From JBCCXL01 sp039191605 (GTDB lineage: Bacteria > Acidobacteriota > Thermoanaerobaculia > Multivoradales > JAHZIX01), in contig JBCCXL010000008.1 of the NCBI GenBank assembly GCA_039191605.1, positions 209,954 to 273,953 on the forward strand: 64,000 nt of DNA, written 5' to 3'. The notes beneath the pieces were generated by a model. It saw nothing but the letters and a program-made list of their open reading frames with translations. It did no database searches and was not told where the DNA came from. The translations under genes were made by a program, and so were the position numbers. This document shows, piece by piece, positions 1 to 7,545 of the stretch (its first letter is position 1; each line of letters begins with the position of its first letter).

Positions 1-1
1 T

Positions 2-2407
2 TCGCTGGGCCGGTGGACCGAGGGATTCCGCCAGCTGGAGATCGCTGTGACCCGCGCCGGAGGCCCGCCGCTTCTTTATCTGGAGCTGCGGGGAGCGACT
101 CTGGCCCAGAGAGGCGGCGATGACTCGCGGGAAGAGCCTGCCGGGAATCCCGCCGGGGCGATCTGGGCGAGCCTCGATGGCCTGGCCCCGGCGCCGGCGC
201 GGCGAGCGTCGAGGCCGGCGCTGCCGACGGCGGCATTTCCCGGAGTGGAGGGCGTTTGGGCTGCCGTCGGCCCGTGGTTGCTCCTCGGGCTGTTGATCGG
301 TGCCCTTTGGGGATGGTGGGGCAATCGACAGACCAGAAGCGGCGACGAGAGCTCCGAAATCGAAAATGCCGATGACTCGAGCGGGGGCCGGAAGGGTGTA
401 CTCCTGGCGGCAGCCGTGATTCTTCTGGTTTCTCTTGGGCTAGCCGGCAGCTCGATCCCTCACCTCGCGCCGACGATGGGCTTCGACGCCGAGGGGCATT
501 GGGAGTACGTCGATCATCTGCTGCGAGAGGGCTCTCTGCCGCGGGCGGATCAAGGCTGGCAGATGTACCACCCGCCCCTCTACCACGGCCTCGCCGCCAT
601 GGTGCTGGGTAGTTTCGGTATGGAGCCCAAGCTGGGGGAAGAGCTGCCGACGGCGCCGGCCGCGGCGACGCTGCGCTGGCTCGGCGCCTTGCTCTCGGCC
701 CTGCAGGTTGGCCTGAGCCTGCTGCTGGCCGCCTGGGTAATGGGCCCCACTCCGCATCGTCGCTGGCTTCTGGGGCTCACTCTGCTCTTCGCCCTGGCTC
801 TGCCGGTTCACCGGTATCCCTTCGCCTACGTCAGCAACGAGCCCTTAGCGGGAGTCTTGGCGTTGGCGACCCTGGCGCTGGCGGCGAGGCTGCTGGCGGC
901 GCCGACGCTGAGCTGGAAGGGCGCCGCGGCCCTCGGCGGGGTCTGGGGTCTGGCGCTGGCGACGAAGGTCTCGACGCTGATGCTGGCTCCGGGGCTGGCG
1001 GTGGCCTTTGGCTGGCGCTGGTGGTGCCAGCGGCGGGAGTTCGGCCCGGATGGCCCCTGGCTGCGGAGGAGCGTTCCTGCTGCTGCGGCCTTCGGCGCCT
1101 CGGCGCTAGCGGTGGGTGGATTCCACTACTTTCGCCTGACCCGGGACTTCGGCTCTCCCCTGGTGGGCAACTGGTCGCCGCAGCTGGGATTTCGCTGGTG
1201 GCAGGATCCGGGTTGGCGACAGCTCGCGGACTACCTGCCGACGGGGCGGGCTCTCACGGATCCCTTCTTTGCTGGCTTCGCCTCGGTGCCGGACGGCTTC
1301 TGGGGCACCCTGTGGGCCGATGGGCTGGCCGGTGGTCAGCGCAGCGTTGCCGCCGGACCGCCGTGGAATTGGCAGCTGCAGTCGGCCTCCTCCCTGCTCG
1401 CCTTGATTCCGAGCCTGCTGCTGTTGCTGGGGCTCGCCGCCCTGGTGAAGATGTTGATCAATAGTCTGAGGGGCACGACATCCCGGAGTACACAGTCTCA
1501 GGTTGCAACACCTCAGCATCACGATGCTGGGGGCGCGGACTCGGCGCGCAGCGCCCAGCGACTGCTGATCTTCGTCACCCTGCTCAGCGGGATCTTCGCG
1601 CTATTGGTGGCGACCTGGCAGATACCGTCCTACGCCCAGGCCAAGGCTTTCTACCTGCTGCCGGTATCCGGAGCGCTGGTGGCGCTGGTGCCCCTGGGAC
1701 TCTCCTGGGTGGGGCGGTGGGGAGACGCGGCGAGGGCGGCGACGGGGGCTCTCCTCGGGGCCTGGGCGGTGGTGAGCCTCGCTTCTTTCTGGGTTGCGGA
1801 CTCTCCCTCGACGGATCTTGCCCACGCCCGAGCGCTGCTGGCGGCGGGGGAGGGGCGAGGGGCGGAGACCCTCTTTCTCGGCGTGGCGGAGGGCGCTGCC
1901 GGGGCTTCCGAGGAGCAGCGGGCCGAGGCCTTTGCCGGAGCGGCCGCGGTGGCCTTGGGCAGCGGCCGCCAGGAGGAGGGCACGCTGTGGCTGCAGCGGG
2001 CTCTGACTCTAGACCCGCAGCAGCCGGAGGCGCAGCGGCTGGAATCCCTGCGCCTGGTGGCCCTGCACTTGTCGACTCTCGCCCGCAGCGAAGATCCCGC
2101 GGATCCGGCGGTAGTGGAGCTCCAGGAGCGCGCCTTGGCGCTGGCGGAGGGGGCATCTCGGGGGCCGGATGGCCGGCCCGTGGCGGATGCCTCCACCTGG
2201 AGACTGTTGGCGCAGTGGCGCTACGCCGCCGGCGATTTTGCCGGGGCGGCGCGGGCTCTGGCGCAGGCGCTGCGGCGGACTCCGGAGGATCGAGCCCTGC
2301 GCCAGGCCTTGGGCCAGCTGAGCGCCGCCGGCTTCCACGGAGAGCCGGCCGCGGGCAATTCGTCAGCTGCCGACGGAGAGGCTGACGACCGGGTCGCTGC
2401 AGATTGA
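2..2407 (+). CDS. GT-C-type multi-pass membrane protein with C-terminal TPRs, 5' end outside the window
   Basis: This is a multi-pass membrane protein resembling the GT-C (ArnT/PMT-like) glycosyltransferase fold, which uses polyprenyl-linked sugar donors on the periplasmic side. A GTG sits at 47, but the frame stays open and protein-like back to base 2, so the true start is probably off the left edge. Numbering from the GTG, a hydrophobic helix near residue 75-95 is followed by an acidic loop, then another helix and the motif FDAEGHWEYVDH. This resembles the Asp-containing first periplasmic loop of GT-C enzymes and is followed by YHPPLYH. About eight further hydrophobic helices follow. The last 170 residues are Ala/Leu/Glu-rich helical repeats of TPR type. 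Substrate and acceptor are unknown. The GT-C assignment comes from topology and loop motifs only. Confidence 0.6.
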   Translation, partial: SLGRWTEGFRQLEIAVTRAGGPPLLYLELRGATLAQRGGDDSREEPAGNPAGAIWASLDGLAPAPARRASRPALPTAAFPGVEGVWAAVGPWLLLGLLIGALWGWWGNRQTRSGDESSEIENADDSSGGRKGVLLAAAVILLVSLGLAGSSIPHLAPTMGFDAEGHWEYVDHLLREGSLPRADQGWQMYHPPLYHGLAAMVLGSFGMEPKLGEELPTAPAAATLRWLGALLSALQVGLSLLLAAWVMGPTPHRRWLLGLTLLFALALPVHRYPFAYVSNEPLAGVLALATLALAARLLAAPTLSWKGAAALGGVWGLALATKVSTLMLAPGLAVAFGWRWWCQRREFGPDGPWLRRSVPAAAAFGASALAVGGFHYFRLTRDFGSPLVGNWSPQLGFRWWQDPGWRQLADYLPTGRALTDPFFAGFASVPDGFWGTLWADGLAGGQRSVAAGPPWNWQLQSASSLLALIPSLLLLLGLAALVKMLINSLRGTTSRSTQSQVATPQHHDAGGADSARSAQRLLIFVTLLSGIFALLVATWQIPSYAQAKAFYLLPVSGALVALVPLGLSWVGRWGDAARAATGALLGAWAVVSLASFWVADSPSTDLAHARALLAAGEGRGAETLFLGVAEGAAGASEEQRAEAFAGAAAVALGSGRQEEGTLWLQRALTLDPQQPEAQRLESLRLVALHLSTLARSEDPADPAVVELQERALALAEGASRGPDGRPVADASTWRLLAQWRYAAGDFAGAARALAQALRRTPEDRALRQALGQLSAAGFHGEPAAGNSSAADGEADDRVAAD

Positions 2408-2445
2408 GGAACTAGAGACCCGGGGAGCCAGAGACCCAGGAGCCT

Positions 2446-3957
2446 CTAGGGGGCGGCGTAGAGATCGATCACCGCCTCGACGCCGCGGGCGCACACCGGG
2501 CAGAAAAAGTCCGGATTGCGGGTGAACATGATGCAGTCGGCGGCGGGGCGATAGAGGCCCTTGGCCTGATACCCGGCCCCCTCGAAGGCACCGATGGAGC
2601 CGTAGTGAGGCTCGCCCTGGAGCATCGGTTCGGTGGTGGCTTTGACCTCGGCGAAATAGGCCTCCATGGCGGCCTCGTCGGCGCCGCCGGCTCGCAGCTC
2701 GCCCCGCCGCTGCTGGAAGTCGCGGGATACGGCGTCGTAGGTTTCCTGATCCCACGGAGTGGGGAGAGGAGTGTCGGCGGCGACCAGGTCTTTCCACTTC
2801 AGGGCTTCGGGGTCCAGGAGGGCGGTGATGTTCGGCTCCCAAGGCTCCGAGCCGGGAGCGGTGAAGTCCTCATAGGCCACCGAGGAGGTGTAGTACTCAT
2901 CGCCCAACCCGGCGAAGGAATGCCCCATCTCGTGGGCCACCAGATAGTCCGCCTGTCCGCTCTTCGCCGCCGCGGTGGTCCATAGGTTGTAGATTCCTCC
3001 TCCGCCGTATTTCTGCGAGTTGGCGAGCAGCAGCAGGGCGTCGTAGGGGGCCAGGGCGGCGAGCTCCCGGAGGCGGCGATTCTCCAAGGTCAGGACGTAG
3101 CGCTCGGATCCGAAGCTGTCGTAGGAAAGGCCCAGGGCGGTGTTTTTCCACTCCCCAGCTCGGGGGTTGGTGATGCCGCGATCCCGCGACGCGGCGGCGA
3201 CCACTCGAACGTTGAAGCGCTGGCGGTGGGTGCGAAAGGGCTCGACGGCGAAGAGGGCTTCGGTAGCGGCTTCCGCGTGCTGCCACAGCTCGGCGAGATC
3301 CTCGGCGGTGTAACCATCGCCGAGGATCAGCAGGTCCAATTTGTCTTCGGTGGGACCGGTCTGCTGGAGACTCCACACCTCTACGCGACCTTCCTGCAGC
3401 GTTGGGAGGGGGCTGCGGTTGACGCTGCGGTGCCCGGGGTCGACGGTGAGGGAGGCGATCTCCATAAAGCCGCCCTCCGGGACCCGCTTGCGCAAGGCCA
3501 GCTGGACCGGGGCCCGGGGCTCCGGGAAGCGCTGGGATTCATGGAAGGTGCGCCACTGCCGCCTCGCTTCGACGGTGGTTTCCCACTCCCCGTAGATGCT
3601 CGCGAAGCCTCGACTCCACAGCACCTCCTGGGTCTTGAGGTCGCGAACCTCAAAGAGGTACTTGCCCAGGCCGGTGTTGTCGATGAGCTGGTGCCGGCTG
3701 CCGGGCCAGGGGCCCTCGACCCGCAGCGCATCCAGGCTGATGGCCTCCTGCTCGGCGGTGCCCGAGTGGAAGTAATCGAAGCGTAGGGTGGCGCCGGTGA
3801 AGCGCTGATCGAAGGCGTCCACCGCCGCGTCATCGAGAACCGCCGCTTCTTCCTGGCTCAGCACCGGGGGGGCGAGCAGTGCTGCCATCACCAGCAGCAG
3901 GACCGGCAGCAGGGCCGGCAGCAGCGAGCGGCAGCAGCGCCCCCACAAGGCCTGCAT
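2446..3957 (-). CDS. Secreted M64 (IgA peptidase family) metallopeptidase
   Basis: This is a zinc metallopeptidase of family M64. The catalytic motif HEMGHSFAGLGDEYY is complete, with zinc ligands H342 and H346, catalytic E343 and the downstream Gly-Asp-Glu that completes the site. The C-terminal CIMFTRNPDFFCPVCARGV segment matches the cysteine-bearing end of the M64 domain. The ATG at 3957 gives a direct signal peptide: a Cys/Arg n-region, a long Leu/Val/Ala core and cleavage near PPVLSQ. The frame is open to 4206, and an ATG at 4083 is an alternative that would add an uncharged-poor 42-residue extension. The N-terminal 200 residues match the usual M64 beta-sandwich pro-region. It is transcribed divergently from the DUF1684 lipoprotein. 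The protein substrate cannot be inferred; IgA cleavage is only the family name. Confidence 0.85.
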   Translation of the reverse strand: MQALWGRCCRSLLPALLPVLLLVMAALLAPPVLSQEEAAVLDDAAVDAFDQRFTGATLRFDYFHSGTAEQEAISLDALRVEGPWPGSRHQLIDNTGLGKYLFEVRDLKTQEVLWSRGFASIYGEWETTVEARRQWRTFHESQRFPEPRAPVQLALRKRVPEGGFMEIASLTVDPGHRSVNRSPLPTLQEGRVEVWSLQQTGPTEDKLDLLILGDGYTAEDLAELWQHAEAATEALFAVEPFRTHRQRFNVRVVAAASRDRGITNPRAGEWKNTALGLSYDSFGSERYVLTLENRRLRELAALAPYDALLLLANSQKYGGGGIYNLWTTAAAKSGQADYLVAHEMGHSFAGLGDEYYTSSVAYEDFTAPGSEPWEPNITALLDPEALKWKDLVAADTPLPTPWDQETYDAVSRDFQQRRGELRAGGADEAAMEAYFAEVKATTEPMLQGEPHYGSIGAFEGAGYQAKGLYRPAADCIMFTRNPDFFCPVCARGVEAVIDLYAAP

Positions 3958-4194
3958 TGAGGCTTGGTAAGGGATTCGACAGGGTGTTGGATGGGGGGCT
4001 CGAAGCGTTACGGTGGTCTCGCAGGAGACCAGTCGCGAAGTGGCGGAGGCGAAGGGTATCGAGCGCAGCTTGGAGTGGGTCATGAGCATCATCCTACCGT
4101 GCTCTGGTACCCTGACGAACCGACCCTCTCCCGCCGCAGGGATACTGAGCGAAGGACCACCGCGGCGGTGAAAGGGCATCGAATGGAGATCAAA

Positions 4195-5277
4195 ATGAAG
4201 CAGCACAAGGCATCCCCCTCTCGCCTCGACCTTTCGTTGCAGGCATTCTTCCCCCGGCGATCTACGGCGTGGCTCTCTCGGAAGGGGCAGCCTTCGAAGG
4301 TGCCCACTCGGCAGATCCTCGTGCTGTGGATGGTCGCCACCTTGGGGGTGATGGGGATTGCCTGTGGAGATGGGGCGCCCATCGCGCCGGAGGAGCTAGC
4401 CGTGGTCAATCTCGGAGAGTGGAAGGTGGAGGTCGAGGCCTGGCATCAGGATCGAATCCAGCGTCTCGAGGATCGAGAGGGCTGGCTTTCGCTGGCCGGT
4501 CTCTTCTGGCTCCAGGAGGGAGAGCACAGCTTTGGCTCCGGGGAGGAGGCGGCGCTGAAATTCCCCGCGGTGGCTCCGGAGCTTGCCGGTAGCCTGCGCC
4601 TGGAGGCGGGGGAGGTCACTCTGATCCCCCCAGCGGAAGGGAGCTCCGGGGAGGAGGGAGAGCAGGCAGCAGCCCTGACCATCGATGGGGAGGTGGTGAC
4701 AGAGCCCGTCACTCTGGCCTCCGACGCCGCTGAAGAAGCGACGACGGTGGCTCTGGGGCCACTGCGCTTCTTTGTCATCGATCGCGAAGGGCAGTTGGGA
4801 GTGCGGCTGAAGAATCGGGAGCGCGAGATCTTCGATGTCTTCGACGGGATTCCGCGTTTTCCCATGGATCCCCAATGGCGCATCGTGGCCCGCTGGGAGG
4901 CCTTCGAGGAGCCCAAGACGCTGGAGATCCCCAACGTTCTCGGCGGTGTATTCGAGGAGAGCTCCCCCGGAGCCGCGGTGTTCGAAATTGACGGGCAGGA
5001 GTATCGCCTGGAGCCTACGGGCTCTCCCGACGACGAGCTCTTCTTCGTCTTTGGGGACACGACCAACGGCAAGAGCACCTACGGCGGTGGACGCTTCCTC
5101 TACGCCGGCCCGCCGCAGGACGGCTGGATCGTTCTGGACTTCAACCGCACCTACAGCCCGCCCTGCACCTTCTCCCCCTATGCCACCTGCCCACTGGCGC
5201 GACCGGAGGCCAAGCTTCCCATCGCCGTCGAGGCCGGGGAGCTGCTGTGGGACGGCTACAAGACCTTCGCCTATTGA
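4195..5277 (+). CDS. DUF1684 family lipoprotein
   Basis: This is a DUF1684 protein of unknown biochemical function. The family signature is clear at the C-terminus: DFNRTYSPPCTFSPYATCPL, then a basic/Pro stretch, IAVEAGE and a terminal DGYKTFAY. Upstream, REGWLSLAGLFWLQEGEHSFG matches the N-terminal part of the domain. A hydrophobic helix ending in the lipobox GIAC predicts a lipoprotein facing the periplasm. I chose ATG 4195 because GGAG lies six bases upstream; ATG 4183 is also possible. The n-region before the helix is unusually long (about 38 residues), so a GTG near 4300 is a further candidate. It is divergent from the M64 peptidase and shares its short upstream region. Confidence 0.82.
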   Translation: MKQHKASPSRLDLSLQAFFPRRSTAWLSRKGQPSKVPTRQILVLWMVATLGVMGIACGDGAPIAPEELAVVNLGEWKVEVEAWHQDRIQRLEDREGWLSLAGLFWLQEGEHSFGSGEEAALKFPAVAPELAGSLRLEAGEVTLIPPAEGSSGEEGEQAAALTIDGEVVTEPVTLASDAAEEATTVALGPLRFFVIDREGQLGVRLKNREREIFDVFDGIPRFPMDPQWRIVARWEAFEEPKTLEIPNVLGGVFEESSPGAAVFEIDGQEYRLEPTGSPDDELFFVFGDTTNGKSTYGGGRFLYAGPPQDGWIVLDFNRTYSPPCTFSPYATCPLARPEAKLPIAVEAGELLWDGYKTFAY

Positions 5278-5304
5278 GGGTGGCCAGAGGCTAGATCAAC
5301 GACC

Positions 5305-6018
5305 TCAGCGCCGCGTTTCGAGGCCGTGCTGCTTTCGGGAGTCGATCTCATAGGCCTGCGCTAGGGCGCTGAGCAGCGTCTGGCCCGCCTCTTCGGCGGT
5401 TCGCCCGAAGGCGACGAATCCGTCTTCGTGCCCGCCCATCACCAGCAGCCGACTCTCTGCCAGAGCGGTGGAGCGATAGAGGCGCTGCACCTCCGCCGCC
5501 ATCTCCGGTGTTCCATAGCTCACCTGAGGGTTCGTAGTGGGCAGCCGCAGAGCTCGCGCCGCCCGCCACAGCACCGAGCTGTGGGCGTGGAAGACGAAGC
5601 GGATCTGCGGGCCGAGGTCGTAGACCGCGGCGTGGGTGAGGGATTCGGAGGAGGGCTTCACCAGGCCTCGGCTGAGCACCCGATTGCGCCCTACGTCGTA
5701 GCTTTCCACCAGACAGAAATGCTCTAGGCTGGCGTCGACGATGCCCGAGGTCTGGGTGCCGCTGACCAAGAACGAGCGGCGCCCGCGGCCGGCGGAAGGC
5801 GGCCCTACCCGGGTGGAGACGTTGCCGTAGCCATAGCCGCCGTAGCGGGCCGGATCCTGACCCACCAGCGCGGTGTGGCGCAGGATCTGGCGCCAGGCCA
5901 CCAGAGAGCTGGCGGCATCCCCGTAGCGCCGTACCTCGAGAGCTCGATGCTCGTGCTCGGCGGCGAATTTGATCACCCCCTCGGCTTCGTGGGGTGGGAT
6001 GGTTTGGAAGTGAGTCAT
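5305..6018 (-). CDS. Class II aldolase/adducin-domain protein
   Basis: This is a class II aldolase/adducin-fold protein of 237 residues, typical for the fold (for example fuculose-phosphate aldolase or MtnB). Visible family features in order are GNVSTR (phosphate-loop-like), FLVSGTQTSG, KPSSESLTHAAVY with the catalytic-type acidic residue, and FVFHAHSSVLW, whose histidines are the expected metal ligands. A third His (GGHEDG) lies near the C-terminus. The family contains aldolases, epimerases and dehydratases acting on phosphorylated sugars, and the substrate cannot be fixed here. It stands alone between the DUF1684 gene and the toxin gene. No Shine-Dalgarno sequence is visible before the ATG at 6018. 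Confidence 0.8.
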   Translation of the reverse strand: MTHFQTIPPHEAEGVIKFAAEHEHRALEVRRYGDAASSLVAWRQILRHTALVGQDPARYGGYGYGNVSTRVGPPSAGRGRRSFLVSGTQTSGIVDASLEHFCLVESYDVGRNRVLSRGLVKPSSESLTHAAVYDLGPQIRFVFHAHSSVLWRAARALRLPTTNPQVSYGTPEMAAEVQRLYRSTALAESRLLVMGGHEDGFVAFGRTAEEAGQTLLSALAQAYEIDSRKQHGLETRR

Positions 6019-6198
6019 AGGAGGGGCGCCGGGAACAGCCGTTAGAGAGTCTTATGGAAGACTGTCTGCTCATCTATGCGACGGCGATGATTCTACGGCG
6101 GCAGGCATTTGCTCGTTGTCATCTGCTACCGAGGTATCCGTTTCGATTGCTCGCGACCAGCGAGAAAGCTGCGCTTTTTGGAGCTGACAATACGCCGT

Positions 6199-6588
6199 TT
6201 AGGAGGCGGTCCGTAGCCAGGTGGCCTCTTGAAGCCGTTGGTCCACGGTGACGAGAGTCAGGCCGTAGGTCAGGGCAGTAGCGGCTAGAAAACGATCCGC
6301 AGGATCCCGGTGGGGTAGTGGGAGACCGTAGGGAAGGCGGGAGACTTCCCGAGTGAGGGGCGCGTCACGGATTGGCAGTTGTTGTAGGGCCAGGGGCAGC
6401 CAGGCATCGAAACTACGGTCGAGATGAAGGCGACGGCGCTGGACCAACAGGGAAGCTTCCCAGACGGAGATCGGGGATAGCCATAGATCCGATGATGCTC
6501 CCGTGATGAGCTCCCGAGCGGAGGGGGGGAGGCGCTCCGAGCCCAGGAGGTACCAGAGCCAAATATGAGTATCGAGCAGTAATGCCAT
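6199..6588 (-). CDS. PIN-domain toxin, VapC-type
   Basis: This is a PIN-domain ribonuclease of 129 residues, the usual VapC toxin length. The N-terminal LLDTHIWLWYL carries the first catalytic Asp, SPISVWEASLL supplies the conserved Glu, and HRDPADRFLAATAL supplies the third and fourth acidic residues; TLVTVDQRLQ closes the fold. Members usually cleave tRNA or rRNA and are held inactive by a partner antitoxin. The antitoxin gene lies upstream on the same strand, but 137 bases separate them, where most modules overlap. The active site looks intact. The gene is a little less GC-biased than its neighbours, as is common for mobile toxin-antitoxin loci. Confidence 0.85.
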   Translation of the reverse strand: MALLLDTHIWLWYLLGSERLPPSARELITGASSDLWLSPISVWEASLLVQRRRLHLDRSFDAWLPLALQQLPIRDAPLTREVSRLPYGLPLPHRDPADRFLAATALTYGLTLVTVDQRLQEATWLRTAS

Positions 6589-6725
6589 CGACCAAAGGTC
6601 CGGAATGAGGAGCGCAAGAGCGGAGGAGAGAGAACACCTGCAGAGGGCCGAATCTCCCGGCTGTGGATACCTACTTGACGATCTAAACCCTCAAAATTGG
6701 GCTCAGTATTTGCTCCCAAGAGTCT

Positions 6726-7040
6726 TTATTCGAGAGCTTCCCAATCACCTTCATCGAGAGGGGTGAGTAGATCCCCTTCTTCCCGCAGGGTGTGGGCGAG
6801 AGCTCCAAAGGCTCCGGTGGTGATTGCCGGCGAATCGACTGGCGGCAGAATGCGCACCAGAGGGCGACCATGTCGTGTGACTAAGATTTCCTGACCGCTG
6901 ATCCGAACTCTCTCCAAGATGGCCGCTAGCTGCCCTTTGAGCTCCGATACCGGCAGTACCGTAGGCGAGGTGGCCACCAGCTGTCGCGGCACCTGACGAG
7001 AGGTGGGAGAGCCAGGTTCTAGGGAATGGGGAAGGCGCAT
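6726..7040 (-). CDS. Phd/YefM-type antitoxin partner of the PIN toxin
   Basis: This is a prevent-host-death type antitoxin. The core LPVSELKGQLAAILERVRIS followed by GQEILVTRHGRPLVRILPP is the Phd/YefM DNA-binding fold. The C-terminal tail (EEGDLLTPLDEGDWEALE) is acidic and probably wraps the toxin. I start it at ATG 7040, giving 104 residues. The frame is open to a GTG at 7289, which would add 83 Ser/Pro/Glu-rich residues without a recognisable fold. Neither start has a clear ribosome site. Antitoxins of this class usually repress their own promoter, which would lie in the AT-rich DNA beyond 7265. Confidence 0.75.
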   Translation of the reverse strand: MRLPHSLEPGSPTSRQVPRQLVATSPTVLPVSELKGQLAAILERVRISGQEILVTRHGRPLVRILPPVDSPAITTGAFGALAHTLREEGDLLTPLDEGDWEALE

Positions 7041-7545
7041 CTTGATGTCTTGGTGTTGACTCGGGGGCGGATGATCTGGAGATCGGTAGAGCCCAGGCTT
7101 GGCGGCTGTCTCAGCTGCCTCGATATAACGTGCTGGGTGCCCGTCGTAGGGCGGTTCCAGTGCGGAGGGCTGAGCAGAGGATGAGGTCGCCGTTTCTGCA
7201 GGACGGCTCGATTGGGAAGCACGGTCTTGAGAGGAGGGCTCCGTTGATTCCTCGTGGGATCTAGGTGTCTTAGTTTTTTTATTTTCCACTTCTGGATATT
7301 ATCATAGTTAGTCCAATTTGATCTTTTTTTAGACCTTTTTATGGGTCTTTTGCGCTCCTGTTTAGAGTGAAGTGGCCTATCTCGGGTGGAAAACTGTCCC
7401 TGATCTGCTTTCAAGCACCTGTTCTAGAAGAAATGCTCTTGTGGTGCCGCTTGATTGCCTGGCGAATCCTCCAGCGTGCTGGTTCGGGCAGGCTTGCCGC
7501 GACTCTCTGCGGTCCTCGATAAGGTCTCCTACAATAAGTCCCATC
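7041..7545. other. Intergenic region upstream of antitoxin and TMTC-like gene, with AT-rich island
   Basis: About 500 bases lie between the divergent antitoxin and TMTC-like genes. The segment 7268-7345 is strikingly AT-rich for this window, with several T runs, and is the likely promoter zone for the toxin-antitoxin pair. The rest can be read as an N-terminal extension of the antitoxin (up to 7289) or of the TMTC-like gene (an open frame from 7372), but neither looks protein-like. I see no hairpin or RNA gene. Confidence 0.4.
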
